Of a stretch of DNA of 64,000 nt, positions 34,639 to 43,569 are shown in pieces. Numbering within the stretch: the stretch's first letter is position 1; each line of letters opens with the position of its first letter. Position numbers and translations under genes: made by a program. This DNA comes from Bradyrhizobium sp. CSS354 (GTDB lineage: Bacteria > Pseudomonadota > Alphaproteobacteria > Rhizobiales > Xanthobacteraceae): assembly GCF_029051725.1 (NCBI RefSeq), contig NZ_JAACFU010000016.1:1-64000 (forward strand), given 5' to 3'. The notes under the pieces are model-generated. The model searched no databases. It saw nothing but the letters and a program-made list of their open reading frames with translations, and was not told the DNA's origin.

Positions 34639-34937
34639 ATGCGATACAATCGCAAAGACGTCGATGCCGTGGCTGCAGCTTTTACCGACGAGGCGATTCG
34701 GGTCGTAATCTGCAGGATATCGTCAACTTGGACCTGCACGACTACTCGGTTGAGCGCAACGTGTCGCGGTCTTTCGGCAACTTCGTCTTCAATGCTGGCC
34801 AGTGGCAGGCCAGGCTCGGCGACCAACCGCTACACGGCTACTATACCGCGATCGTGGTCCGAGACGGTAGCGTGGCGAAGATCATGGAAGAGAGCGTACC
34901 GTTGCTGCTCCTGGGCAGTGACAAAGCTTTAGTATGA
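34639..34937 (+). pseudogene. Decayed SnoaL/NTF2-like gene
   Basis: Frame one from 34639 gives MRYNRKDVDAVAAAFTDEAI, the typical opening helix of SnoaL-like proteins. After about 34705 it becomes nonsense. The next frame then continues GRNLQDIVNLDLHDYSVERN, FVFNAGQWQARLGDQ and YYTAIVVRDGSVAKIMEESV, the usual sheet of that fold. About 20-30 residues between the two parts are missing, so both a deletion and a frameshift occurred. Confidence 0.45.
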
Positions 34938-35226
34938 GGCGACTATCGGCCTGCTGCGCTGGTTGGCATTGTGCTTGTTGCTTTGCTTAGCGTGCGGCTC
35001 TGTTCACCTCGAACGCCGGGTCGCGCTTCGGCAACTCCGACTCTAAAAGCGTTCTCCCGCTCGCGAATCCGGTGAACGACGCCACTCTTGTCGGAGGCAT
35101 GTTTACATAAGCCGGCGATTTCTGTCATTCCGCACGTCGGCTAGCAACCTCCTCGCGCGCAGATGCGAGCAGCGCCCTCTGAGACCAGTCGCGGTCGCGC
35201 CGCACGGGGCATCCCGTTTGTGACTA
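34938..35226. other. Intergenic stretch, nothing recognised
   Basis: Around 290 bases without a supported gene or obvious terminator between a plus-strand relic and a minus-strand gene. Confidence 0.35.
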
Positions 35227-35658
35227 TTAAGCAGCCTGACTTCGACCGCCGTCGATGACCGTGAACAGCGCGCGCCGATCAACTGGTGAGCTACTCGGCT
35301 GATCAGGCTTTTCAGCGGACCCTACAGGTGGCGTACACTTTTCCAGCAAGGTGTCCGACGTTGCCGCCTCGGCTTCTACATCAGCCACGGGAGTTCTTAC
35401 CTTCTGTTCCATAAGTTCGAGTGCGGCCGCGCCCATTGCCGTCAATCGCCAACCGAACGAGTATCTTTGCACAAAGCCCAAGGAGAAGATGTCTAACGAC
35501 GGGAGCGTAGCACCCAGCCGCTTGCTGTAGCTGGCCCAATCAGCGCCGCTCGTTGCTAAAAATGCGAGGTCGCGTTTGATATCCGTAAGCGTCGCCAGCC
35601 CATTGGGGTAGCTAGCAAGTACCTTCAAAATGGACACCTGGAAATTCACGGCTGCCAC
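35227..35658 (-). CDS. Hypothetical protein with N-terminal winged-helix-like domain
   Basis: A 143-residue protein (GTG start). Residues 1-90 look like a winged helix: SILKVLASYPNGLATLTDIKRDLAFLATSGADW as helices, then FSLGFVQRYSFGWRLTAMGAAALELM as the wing and last helix. The remaining 50 residues are acidic and Pro/Ser-rich, probably disordered, ending RALFTVIDGG. No family was recognised. It could be a small regulator. Confidence 0.6.
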   Translation of the reverse strand: MAAVNFQVSILKVLASYPNGLATLTDIKRDLAFLATSGADWASYSKRLGATLPSLDIFSLGFVQRYSFGWRLTAMGAAALELMEQKVRTPVADVEAEAATSDTLLEKCTPPVGSAEKPDQPSSSPVDRRALFTVIDGGRSQAA

Positions 35659-35924
35659 CCACCTTGGCTTTGCCGACTATTTTGTCAGTGGTTCGTGGCA
35701 CAATGCAATGAATTTGAATGTACAATACGGCCTACTGATCTAGCTCCACGATAGCCTGGGACGAATGTGGGCTGCATACTGGACGGTGACGAGTTGGCGC
35801 CCCGATTGCACGCCCCGGAGGGGTACTCGAAGTCGCGCAACTTCAGGTCACTAATGGTGACTGGCTTCTTCTCTCCAGACAGAGCCGCGCAGCAGCGAAC
35901 GTTGATGGTCGATATATTCCCGCA

Positions 35925-36140
35925 CTACCTGCCGAACCTCCGCCGTTCCGACGGACCGGCCTCGCGCTGGGCCCTTATCTCGACTCGCGCGCCAGCGCTT
36001 TCCAGTATTGACCGGCGCAGCTCGTAGACGGCCATCGCCGCTTCGTCAGGAAGCGCCCGCGCCTGCTCTCGTGCGGCACGGGCTTCATCGACAAGCCCTC
36101 GACGATCAGCATCAGCGTCTTCCGTTTTCTGCTGTGTCAT
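35925..36140 (-). CDS. Small hypothetical coiled protein (weakly supported)
   Basis: A 71-residue frame beginning MTQQKTEDADADRRGL, largely helical and rich in Ala, Arg and Glu. An upstream in-frame start at 36176 would add 12 residues. It has no recognisable domain and no strong ribosome binding site. The flanks (35659-35924 and 36141-36373) hold no other gene. Confidence 0.35.
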   Translation of the reverse strand: MTQQKTEDADADRRGLVDEARAAREQARALPDEAAMAVYELRRSILESAGARVEIRAQREAGPSERRRFGR

Positions 36141-36373
36141 TTTGAGCCCCGAATCAATCGACGCCCTATCATGCAATCGGCGTCGATAGCGCGTCGCTAA
36201 CTTAAATTAAATTATTTCGCGATTTCGCTATGCTTCACGAGCGGATTTGGTCTCCCCCGCTGGGTCGGTTTCGTCAGGGCGGGCCAGCCCTGCGGACGAT
36301 TAAGCAACTGGTCGCCGGATCGGACCGTGGTTGGATTATGTAAAGCGGGCCACGCTCTCTCCCGACATTCTTC

Positions 36374-37120
36374 CTAGTTACAGAGTTCTCTTTGAAACTG
36401 CTCTTGCGCGGCTCCAGTCTTCACAATATGGCACCCCTTTCCCACCGGCCGACAGCCAGCGGAGCTACAGTAAATCTGCCCGCTGGCCTGTGGCTTCGAA
36501 GCCTGCGATTCTGCCTGTGTCCGGTCTGCATCCCGCTTCCTGGAGTCATCGCGGGTCGCAATAGGCTTCTTGTCCGGCATCTTCTCGCATTCGTTTTCGT
36601 CGTTGACGCGATAGCCAACGCGGCAGGCAATCTTGACGCAGGTGTCGCCATCAGCTCTGGAGCCACGATCACAGACCAGCGGACAGACCCGTCCAGGCTT
36701 GCCCTTGATCGCATCGAGCGCGTCGAAGCTCGCGAGCTTGGAGTCGAACTTCGTGCCGGCGTATTTATTGAACAGCGTCAGCGAGCGTTGTGACGAAGCA
36801 TTCCAGTCGCCATCTGCTGAGGCTGTCAGGCAGCCAACGCGGCGGAGTTCTGACTGCACCAGTTTGGTCGCTTCCTGGGGCGAAATCGCTGGCGGGGTCG
36901 AAGCGGGTGCGATAGCCGCGATTTTCTGCTCCGCGTTGGCTGAGGCTTGTTTGTCGGCAGCTTGGTTCACGGCCAGCTCGGCAACAGTCTTGTCGCTCGC
37001 GGTCCTCTCAGCAAGTGCCTTCTCGGCGGCCTGCTTGTCGGCCAGCGCCTTGGCAACGGCTGCCTCGGCGACCTTCCTTCGCTGCTCGGCAGCGACGGCT
37101 TTCTGCGTCGCTGATTGCTT
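36374..37120 (-). pseudogene. C-terminal remnant of a caspase-like (peptidase C14) repeat protein
   Basis: The frame is open from 37120 (a TAG stop lies just before) to its stop at 36374, but the only good start is an internal GTG at 36970. The order is an Ala/Lys/Glu coiled coil (EQRRKVAEAAVAKALADKQ), a peptidoglycan-binding-like helix region (EATKLVQSELRRVGCLTAS), then Cys-rich motifs CPLVCDRGSRADGDTC and ACRVGYRVNDENECEK. This is the tail found on rhizobial caspase-family proteins. The N-terminal caspase domain is missing and replaced by repeat-like DNA. It is therefore probably a dead fragment, although the 198-codon frame from the GTG could still be translated. Confidence 0.55.
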
Positions 37121-37398
37121 CTATGCAGAGCGTCGCTGCCAGCTTCTACTTCTGACGAACGGAGCTGAGGGCCCATCTGTGACCTCGAAGGCCATCCACT
37201 CTTTGGCCGGTGTCGGGCGGAAAAGCGGACACTGGGCGGCCAGCGCTTCGTGAGTACATGCACCCCGAGCTACAGTCGACGCTATCTTGGCGCAGGAACG
37301 TGCTGATGAAGTTTTCGGCCTTGAAAGTTTTGCAGGAGAGGAGAATAGAGCCTGCCGATCTTGTGGCGTTATGGTGCGTACCACTCGCGCCCTCAACA

Positions 37399-37490
37399 GT
37401 GCCACACAGGAGCAGATCGCCAGACGGAAAAACGCTCAAGAATCAATGAGCGACGGAGCTTGTTGTATAAGTTCAATACTGTCTGACAGA
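37399..37490 (+). repeat. Dispersed intergenic repeat, copy A
   Basis: AGTGCCACACAGGAGCAGAT (near 37398-37417) and, about 50 bases later, TATAAGTTCAATACTGTCTG (37466-37485) match 60329-60420 in the same order, spacing and orientation. Weaker similarity extends about 250 bases upstream (GGCCCATCTG ... AAAGCGGACA ... GGGCGGCC ... GAGTACAT). It is an ancient dispersed element and explains the lack of genes at 37121-37623. Confidence 0.6.
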
Positions 37491-37623
37491 ACTGGAGCGC
37501 CGCGCTTCGTAAACATCCAAACCAGATGCGTGGTCGTTAACAGAGTCTGACCACGAGCCATCTAAGGCTATGAACATGACCGCCGGCGGCATGAGCGGGG
37601 TTGGCCGCAGCATTATGAGACCT

Positions 37624-39465
37624 CTACTTGTGGCTCAGAGAGGCTGATCCGACCAAAGGCAGCTTGAAGCAAAACACGGCGCCGCGCTTACGGTTCTCAA
37701 CCCAGAGTTCGCCTCCGTAGCTTTCAACAATCGTCCGCGCGATGGGCAGCCCTAGCCCGGTCCCTTGCGGTTTCGTAGTGACAAATGCATCGAATATCTT
37801 AGTCAGCCGGTCATCGGAGATGCCCGGGCCGGAGTCGGCTATTCTAGCCTCGACGTGGCCGGCATCAGCCAGATTGGTTCGGATCGTCAGTTCATGCGGA
37901 TTGGGGACCTCCTCCATAGCGTCGACCCCATTCATCACTAGGTTAATGATGACCTGCTGTAGATGAATTGGATCGCAGCGCACCCGCAATGGCTCCGTCG
38001 CAAGAATAGTGCGTAGAACCACTCCCCGCCTCGTGACCTCAGGCGAGACGATCCTGACGACGTCGCGCACAGTATCGTTTAAATTCAGGGCTTGCAGATT
38101 GGCTTCCATTCTGTTGTTGAGCAGATTCCGCAACCCGTTAATGATCTCGCTCGCACGTTGCTCATCACGGACAATATCGGAAAGGATCTCCCCAAGCTGA
38201 GACACATCTAATGGATGAGCCTTGAGCAACATCTGCGCGGCCTCGGTGTTGCTCAAGATTGCACCGAGCGGCTGATAAAGTTCATGAGCGATCGAGGACG
38301 ACAGAACGCTTACGGTAGTCACCCTGTTTAGACGGACGACCTCCTGCCGACGGCTAGTCGCCTCCGCCTGGGCGGTAAGCCGTCGGCGTCGCTCGACGAG
38401 CAGCAATGCAATGATGCCCGCCTGCAGCAAGATGGCCGCGAAGACAGCCGTCAGTTGCGGGCGATACTGCTCCCAAAGGCTGGGCACTCGAAAGAACACT
38501 TCACTGCCTGACGGCAATTGGCTTTCGCTTATGTTCCAGCGCTGCAACTCTCTCCAGTCATATCTAGGAGATGCGGCGAGGATAGGCGGCACTTTGATGT
38601 CGCCCGGCGATTCTCCCTTCAGAATGCGCACGGCAACTGCGGCGGACTGGCGTGCGACGTCGGATATGTTCGTCATCCGGCCACCCACGACGCCCCGGCC
38701 GAAGAAGGCGTCCTGTTCCGAAAAAATAGGAGCATTAGCGACCGCGTGAATCCGATCTATGGCTGCTTTGCCCTCATGTACGACGCCGTCGGCGTCCACC
38801 AACATTTGCCCGTACACGATGAAGGACCGGGGCGGTAGGGTAGCCACCTGCTTGAGGATTTCTTCGAGCGACATTTCGTTGGAGTAAGTTATTTCGAGCC
38901 GATTGGTTAGGGGCTGGAACAGTTTACGCATCTCCCCCAACCACAGCTTCTCGATCGGAGAGTTTCCTATCACTATGAAGACGTTGGTTGTCTCCGGAAT
39001 CAACTTCAGGATTTGATCGAGAGTCGCTAATACATCGACAGTTACCGAGACCATTGCATCGGTCGCGGGTGCGTTCGACGACATCTGCTGCGCCAGGGCC
39101 GCGTACAAGGTGGGGATCGAAGGAAAAATCCGTTGACGATTCTGCTGAAAGAATCGTGCTGCAGGGCCGCCGATCGTCATAATCAGATCGAGCTTGCGTT
39201 CAGAAAACACCGCATTCAAGTAGTTGACGAAGGCATCTTCGTTCCCGTCAGGAAAGCGGGCCGTCGACAGCGACGCCTCGAAGATATCGACCGGATCCTT
39301 CGACTGAAGCTTCAACTCTTCGCGGATATTTCTCGCATAATCATCCCATGGCGAAAAATCGCGGCCGACAGAATGAACAATCAGCACCCGCTTCGGCTGG
39401 GAAAAAGCCGCCCCGGTCATCGCCAAGAGCAGAACGACCGAACTGCAAAGTATTCTAGCTAACAT
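37624..39465 (-). CDS. Sensor histidine kinase with periplasmic ABC-substrate-like sensor
   Basis: A 613-residue membrane kinase. It has a signal anchor (MLARILCSSVVLLLAM), a periplasmic domain resembling ABC substrate-binding proteins (RVLIVHSVGRDFSPWDDYARN through about residue 310), a membrane helix at about 339-357, then HisKA with the phospho-His394 in SSSIAHELYQPL. The ATPase domain follows (N box INLVMNGVDAM, G1 DSGPGIS, G2 GTGLGLPI). The start at 39465 is chosen as it opens the signal. The receiver gene upstream on the same strand is its probable partner. The ligand is unknown. Confidence 0.88.
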   Translation of the reverse strand: MLARILCSSVVLLLAMTGAAFSQPKRVLIVHSVGRDFSPWDDYARNIREELKLQSKDPVDIFEASLSTARFPDGNEDAFVNYLNAVFSERKLDLIMTIGGPAARFFQQNRQRIFPSIPTLYAALAQQMSSNAPATDAMVSVTVDVLATLDQILKLIPETTNVFIVIGNSPIEKLWLGEMRKLFQPLTNRLEITYSNEMSLEEILKQVATLPPRSFIVYGQMLVDADGVVHEGKAAIDRIHAVANAPIFSEQDAFFGRGVVGGRMTNISDVARQSAAVAVRILKGESPGDIKVPPILAASPRYDWRELQRWNISESQLPSGSEVFFRVPSLWEQYRPQLTAVFAAILLQAGIIALLLVERRRRLTAQAEATSRRQEVVRLNRVTTVSVLSSSIAHELYQPLGAILSNTEAAQMLLKAHPLDVSQLGEILSDIVRDEQRASEIINGLRNLLNNRMEANLQALNLNDTVRDVVRIVSPEVTRRGVVLRTILATEPLRVRCDPIHLQQVIINLVMNGVDAMEEVPNPHELTIRTNLADAGHVEARIADSGPGISDDRLTKIFDAFVTTKPQGTGLGLPIARTIVESYGGELWVENRKRGAVFCFKLPLVGSASLSHK

Positions 39466-39605
39466 GCGATGAGGGGCTGCTCTCACGGGACACAATGTGG
39501 GATAACCCAATGATACTCGACTCGCCGAGCATGTGGGAGAACAATCGCAGAAACCGACTTCAGCAGCGATTCCCGCGATCAGTAAGGAATGAGACTTTCC
39601 GGGCC

Positions 39606-39959
39606 TTAGGGAATCCGATCAATAGCATCGATAAGCAATTTCGACAGAAATGGCTTCTTCAAATACGCAACGCAGCCGGCGTCGAATGCCTCTTGCCGAG
39701 TGACCTCATTGTGTATGGCCGTCATCATAATGACCGGTAACTCCCTGCCTAGCGCGATCAATTGCCGTTGCAGGTCGATTCCTGAGATCCCCCCGAGGTG
39801 AATATCCAACAGCAAACAATCAGCTTCGCACTCGAGATAGGCCTCCAAAAACGCCTCTGCCGATGCAAATGTGCGGACATGGAAGCCATGGGCCGACAAA
39901 AGGCGGCTTAGGCCTTGGAGCATGCTGGGACTGTCGTCGACCACAGCTATGGTGCGCAT
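39606..39959 (-). CDS. Single-domain response regulator receiver protein
   Basis: A 117-residue CheY/FixJ-like receiver: acidic pocket Asp8-Asp9, phospho-acceptor Asp52 (LLLDIHLGG), Thr80 and Lys102 (LKKPF). No output domain is present. It lies 140 bases upstream of the histidine kinase on the same strand and probably accepts its phosphate, acting as a relay or sink. The FixJ-like regulator at 42.8 kb could be the final output, but that is inference. Confidence 0.9.
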   Translation of the reverse strand: MRTIAVVDDSPSMLQGLSRLLSAHGFHVRTFASAEAFLEAYLECEADCLLLDIHLGGISGIDLQRQLIALGRELPVIMMTAIHNEVTRQEAFDAGCVAYLKKPFLSKLLIDAIDRIP

Positions 39960-40134
39960 GACGAAATGATCATTGGCTGTTTGCAGTTATCCCCGCGCAA
40001 GAAAAACAAGCCTGTTGTGGACCGCCATCAGCGCTTCCAACACGCGACCTTCGCGCTTAGCACCTGCCTCGGTGCTCTCAGAACACGATGGTTCATGCCG
40101 CTTTGTTCAGGATGGCTAGATCCTTTCTGAAAGC

Positions 40135-40491
40135 CTAAGGCTTCATTTCTATTCCGAGCTTCGCACGCATGTCCTTGAACACGACGGCGATCGCCTCAAT
40201 GATCAATTGATCGGGATTGGCTTTGCAATAGACGATTACCTCGTGCTCTGCTTCTTTGCCCTTTTTAAAGTCGAGATAGTGCTTTTTGGCGAGACCATTG
40301 TACCAGCCGCTGTACCAGGTGGTCAGCATGTCGGCGTCTCCTTGCCACGTCCCGGCCAGTTGAGCGCAAGTCAGCTTTTGAACGTTGATGAAGCCGTTGG
40401 CATCAGCGTAGGTGCTCAGATCGACTTGCGCGTTAGCTACTGGCACCGTGGCCGCGTAAAGTATCGTCGCCAGAATAGCGGATCTGTACAT
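40135..40491 (-). CDS. HdeA/HdeB-like periplasmic acid-stress chaperone
   Basis: A 118-residue secreted protein: a signal peptide to about residue 21 (ATVPVANA), then LTCAQLAGTWQGDADMLTTWYSGWYNGL and VYCKANPDQLIIEAI, with two Cys spaced for the single disulfide of the HdeA/B family. Such proteins prevent aggregation in the acidified periplasm. It stands between the two-component genes and a secreted-protein gene on the same strand. Confidence 0.82.
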   Translation of the reverse strand: MYRSAILATILYAATVPVANAQVDLSTYADANGFINVQKLTCAQLAGTWQGDADMLTTWYSGWYNGLAKKHYLDFKKGKEAEHEVIVYCKANPDQLIIEAIAVVFKDMRAKLGIEMKP

Positions 40492-40574
40492 TTTCGAGTC
40501 TCCATTCTCGCTTGCAATCTCATCGCCGTTCCGCAGCGGCCGGACAACTAACGTTGTCCGGCCTCGCTCTTCCC

Positions 40575-41246
40575 TCAGTAACAGGGCGGATACGGGTAGT
40601 AGCCACAGGCCGGACGAGCATAAGCGTAGGCGTAAGGCGCAGCATACGCAGCTGCTCCAACAGCACCGGCATACATTGCGCCCCGGAACGCCGAGCGCCT
40701 CGCGACACCCGCAAACGACATTGGCGTAAACGGCCGGCCGATGATGTCGATGAACAGCGCCGCCGCTCCATCCGCACCGGCGAGCTCGCCTTCGAGAGTC
40801 TGGACATTGAATGTGAGCTTGTCGCCTTCGAGCTTTGGGTTCCTGAGTACAACCACGGCGTCCTTTACCGCACCATCCTTGCCGAGCACTGACACCGTCG
40901 CGTTCGGTGGGTTCTTAGCGAAGCTGTCGTCGCCGGATCCCCATTCCGCAATAACGTCCGCCGTGGGCTGATGGCCTGCGGATCGCACCGGCCGATCGGC
41001 AAAGATGATGGAGCTGGGGGTTACGCCCGTCAGGATCAACGTGTCCCCCTGCAGAGTTGCCCCGCGCGAATTGAGCACGAACAACGACGGCACGATTTCG
41101 GGCTTGGCTGCAGCGGAAGGCGTGCCGATCGTCTTCATGGTGGACGGCGCTAGGGCATTTTGAGCTAAGCTTACCTCCGCGCCGCCCCCTATCATTACCG
41201 CTGCCGCCATCAGTCCAGCGATCTGTGTCAGTCTCGCGCGCTTCAT
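40575..41246 (-). CDS. Secreted hypothetical protein with YxY-rich tail
   Basis: A 223-residue exported protein. The signal peptide (MKRARLTQIAGLMAAAVMIGGG, cleavage near LAQ) comes first. A beta-rich domain follows (LFVLNSRGATLQGDTLILTG, SIIFADRPVR, TVSVLGKDGAVKDAVVVLRN). A Gly/Ala/Tyr-rich C-terminus ends in CGYYPYPPCY. The start at 41246 gives a good spacer to AGGAG; another ATG lies 6 bases upstream. Site 1 of the TTTTGCATAG motif lies 94 bases before the start. No named family was recognised. Confidence 0.7.
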   Translation of the reverse strand: MKRARLTQIAGLMAAAVMIGGGAEVSLAQNALAPSTMKTIGTPSAAAKPEIVPSLFVLNSRGATLQGDTLILTGVTPSSIIFADRPVRSAGHQPTADVIAEWGSGDDSFAKNPPNATVSVLGKDGAVKDAVVVLRNPKLEGDKLTFNVQTLEGELAGADGAAALFIDIIGRPFTPMSFAGVARRSAFRGAMYAGAVGAAAYAAPYAYAYARPACGYYPYPPCY

Positions 41247-41340
41247 GTCCATCTCTCCTGTGGGATATCGGTGGCGTATCGCGACATCGTCGCTCGGCAT
41301 CACGCTCGCTACCAACTATGAGAAGCCTAAGCAGCATCCG

Positions 41341-41360
41341 CTATGCAAAAAACGACAGAC
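41341..41360 (-). promoter_or_regulatory. TTTTGCATAG motif, site 1
   Basis: Read toward the minus-strand gene, the sequence is CGTTTTTTGCATAG. It lies 94 bases upstream of the secreted-protein start at 41246 and forms an inverted pair with site 2. Confidence 0.6.
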
Positions 41361-41402
41361 TTGGAAATGTCATGGGGTGCTTGGCAAGAGAGAAGTCGGC
41401 CA

Positions 41403-41420
41403 GTCCGTTTTTGCATAGTC
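41403..41420 (+). promoter_or_regulatory. TTTTGCATAG motif, site 2
   Basis: GTCCGTTTTTGCATAGTC, 58 bases upstream of the HlyD-like start. It is opposite in direction to site 1, so each divergent gene has its own copy in the same relative orientation. Confidence 0.65.
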
Positions 41421-41478
41421 CGGCCCGCGAACGTTCTGCAGGATATGCTTTGGTATCAACAATGACGGGAGGCCCGCC

Positions 41479-42588
41479 GTGGTCATTATCCTGTGCCTCT
41501 ACGTTATAGCTTTGTGGGCGGTATTCTCAAAGTTCAAGCTTGTACGGTGGGGCTGGCCGTCGGGGACCGTCGCCGTTCTTGTGGGCGTATTCATTCTCGC
41601 GACATTTATGGCGCTCTTCAATTACCTCACGCCGACCGGGAAGGTTACAGTGGCGGGCAAGGTCGTCGAGGTGACTCCGAACGTTACGGGCCAAGTCATC
41701 GCTATTCCGGTCAGGCCGAATGTGCCGGTGAAGGCGGGTGATGTGCTGTTTCAGATCGACCCCACGCCTTTCCAGTACACGGTGAAGCAGCTCCAGGTTT
41801 CCCTTGCTGGAGCGCGGCAGCAGGTGCAAATCTTGAAATCGAACTATGAGCAGGCAACCGCCAACGTAGCCGGGCTCACCGCACAGCTAAAGTACAACAC
41901 GAAGCGCCTCGCGGACATCCAGACGCTTTCGACAGAGGGGGCAAACACAGAGTTCAAGGAGCAAGACACCCAGGTCCAGTTCGAAACGGTGACCGCGCAA
42001 GTCAACGCCGCCAAGGCAACGCAGCAGAGCGCGAAGCTTGCCATGGAATCCGAGATCGGCGGCGTCAACACGGCTGTCGCGCAAATCGAGACTCAATTGG
42101 AGAACGCCAACTGGGAGCTATCACAGACGACCGTCCGCGCACCGGCGGATGGTTATGTGACCGCGGTGGCTTTGACCGTGGGCGATCGGGCCAAGCAGTC
42201 GCAATCCGCAATGTCGTTCATCGTGGAAAATGAGATTACAATCGTCGGGATGTTTTCGCAGAACGGCTTCCAAACGATCAAGCTCGGCACTCACATTGAT
42301 ATCGTGTTCGACAATGATCCGGGACGCATTTATCACGCAAGAATTGCCGCTATTCCCAAAGGAGTGGGTCAGGGCCAAATATCCGCTTCCGGCACGCTGG
42401 CACGCACTAACGCGCTCGGGGGTACATCGGCCTTTCCGGCGGTCATTTCCATACCCGATGAGATGAGCCGAGACTCGCTGCGTCTCGGAATGTCAGGAAC
42501 GGCCACGGCATTCTCCGAGAAAGCGGGCGTCATCGGTCTCCTCGCCTCGATTCTTGTCTGGGTAAGCGCCTATACTGCCTATCTTTAG
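41479..42588 (+). CDS. HlyD-family membrane fusion protein (EmrA/YibH-like), no transporter partner nearby
   Basis: A 369-residue inner membrane protein with two N-terminal hydrophobic helices (about 2-16 and 28-48). It then has a lipoyl half-motif (GKVVEVTPNVTGQVIAIPVRPNVPVKAGDVLFQID), a long coiled-coil hairpin (about 95-220), the second lipoyl half (TTVRAPADGYVTAVALTVGDRA) and a beta-barrel domain. A C-terminal helix (GVIGLLASILVWVSAYTAYL) is unusual and suggests a third span. The start is GTG with GGGAGG about 8 bases upstream. No permease or outer membrane channel is adjacent except the phenol-channel-like gene 1.5 kb away. Confidence 0.85.
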   Translation: MVIILCLYVIALWAVFSKFKLVRWGWPSGTVAVLVGVFILATFMALFNYLTPTGKVTVAGKVVEVTPNVTGQVIAIPVRPNVPVKAGDVLFQIDPTPFQYTVKQLQVSLAGARQQVQILKSNYEQATANVAGLTAQLKYNTKRLADIQTLSTEGANTEFKEQDTQVQFETVTAQVNAAKATQQSAKLAMESEIGGVNTAVAQIETQLENANWELSQTTVRAPADGYVTAVALTVGDRAKQSQSAMSFIVENEITIVGMFSQNGFQTIKLGTHIDIVFDNDPGRIYHARIAAIPKGVGQGQISASGTLARTNALGGTSAFPAVISIPDEMSRDSLRLGMSGTATAFSEKAGVIGLLASILVWVSAYTAYL

Positions 42589-42794
42589 CCGCACGGCGTC
42601 AGGATTGCGCTGCCTGCGGCAAAGTACCTAGCGCCGCGGTGCACAACGCTGAGTTGACCGCTCAGACCGGGCGGAGCTATGCTCATTTTACCTTTTCTTC
42701 CTAAGGTTCGGCCGCCGCAAATGGCAGTTTGACGCGGCTGCTGCATCGAAGACTTTTCGGACTTGTCCGGCGGTCCCTGACGAAAGCGAAACTT
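42589..42794. other. Intergenic region before the FixJ-type regulator
   Basis: About 205 bases. No TTTTGCATAG copy in the functional orientation is present, so the regulator gene itself may not belong to the regulon. Confidence 0.4.
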
Positions 42795-43433
42795 ATGACG
42801 AGCGGCCGCGTGATTCACGTCGTGGACGACGACTTTTCATTCCGTAGCGCGATTTCTCGTGTGCTCAAAATCTCGGGATATCAGGTGGCCGACTATGATT
42901 CCGCGGCTGTCTTCCTGCGAAACATCAAGGATGCCAAGCCGGGCTGCCTCCTTCTCGACGTCCAGATGCCCTCTCTTGGCGGATTGCAGTTGCAGGAAGA
43001 GCTTGCCAAATTGTCCCCGGATTGGCCCATTATCTTCATGACCGCGCATGGGGATATTCCGACCAGCGTACGCGCTATCAAGGCCGGCGCCGAAGACTTT
43101 CTCTCGAAACCCGTGTCCAAGGACACGTTGCTTCCGGCGATTGAGCGGGCGCTCGTTCGCTCCGAGCGTATGCGTGAGAGCCGAAACCAGCAAAAGTCGC
43201 TTAAATCCCTGGTCGAGACATTGACGGCCAGGGAAAGCGAAGTTTTTTCCTTGATGGTGCGCGGCAAAATGAACAAGCAGATTGCCCACGCGCTGGGTAC
43301 GTCCGAGCGAACCATCAAGGCCCATCGGCAAGCGGTTATGCAAAAGCTGCAGGTTCAATCCTTTGCCCAGGCCGTTTCTATTGCGGAGCGCGTCGGATTG
43401 CTGGCGGCGCCCTCCCCTAGCGCCAACTCATAG
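42795..43433 (+). CDS. FixJ/NarL-type response regulator (receiver plus LuxR HTH)
   Basis: A 212-residue regulator. The receiver domain (1-120) has Asp11-13, phospho-acceptor Asp55 (LLLDVQMPS), Thr83 and Lys105 (FLSKPVS). A linker leads to the LuxR-type HTH at about 145-190 (LTARESEVFSLMVRGKMNKQIA, then TSERTIKAHRQAVMQKLQV). The start at 42795 avoids a basic leader. No kinase is adjacent, so the histidine kinase at 37.6 kb is a candidate partner. It is one of two candidate regulators for the TTTTGCATAG sites. Confidence 0.92.
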   Translation: MTSGRVIHVVDDDFSFRSAISRVLKISGYQVADYDSAAVFLRNIKDAKPGCLLLDVQMPSLGGLQLQEELAKLSPDWPIIFMTAHGDIPTSVRAIKAGAEDFLSKPVSKDTLLPAIERALVRSERMRESRNQQKSLKSLVETLTARESEVFSLMVRGKMNKQIAHALGTSERTIKAHRQAVMQKLQVQSFAQAVSIAERVGLLAAPSPSANS

Positions 43434-43569
43434 AGACGTCCCGCTTACACCAAGTCCGCACGAGTCCTGCAACTTTGTTTTGCCCCGAAGGACAATACCG
43501 CCGGGACTTCCGGAGTGTTGTCTATCGTCCGAAGAGCCCGTGTTCGGCTCACGGTCGGGGGGTTTTTCG

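Noticed and set aside
41403..41420. RpoN (-24/-12) promoter reading of the TTTTGCATAG motif
   Set aside because: TTGCA fits the -12 element, but a GG at the required distance is absent or at different distances at the six sites.
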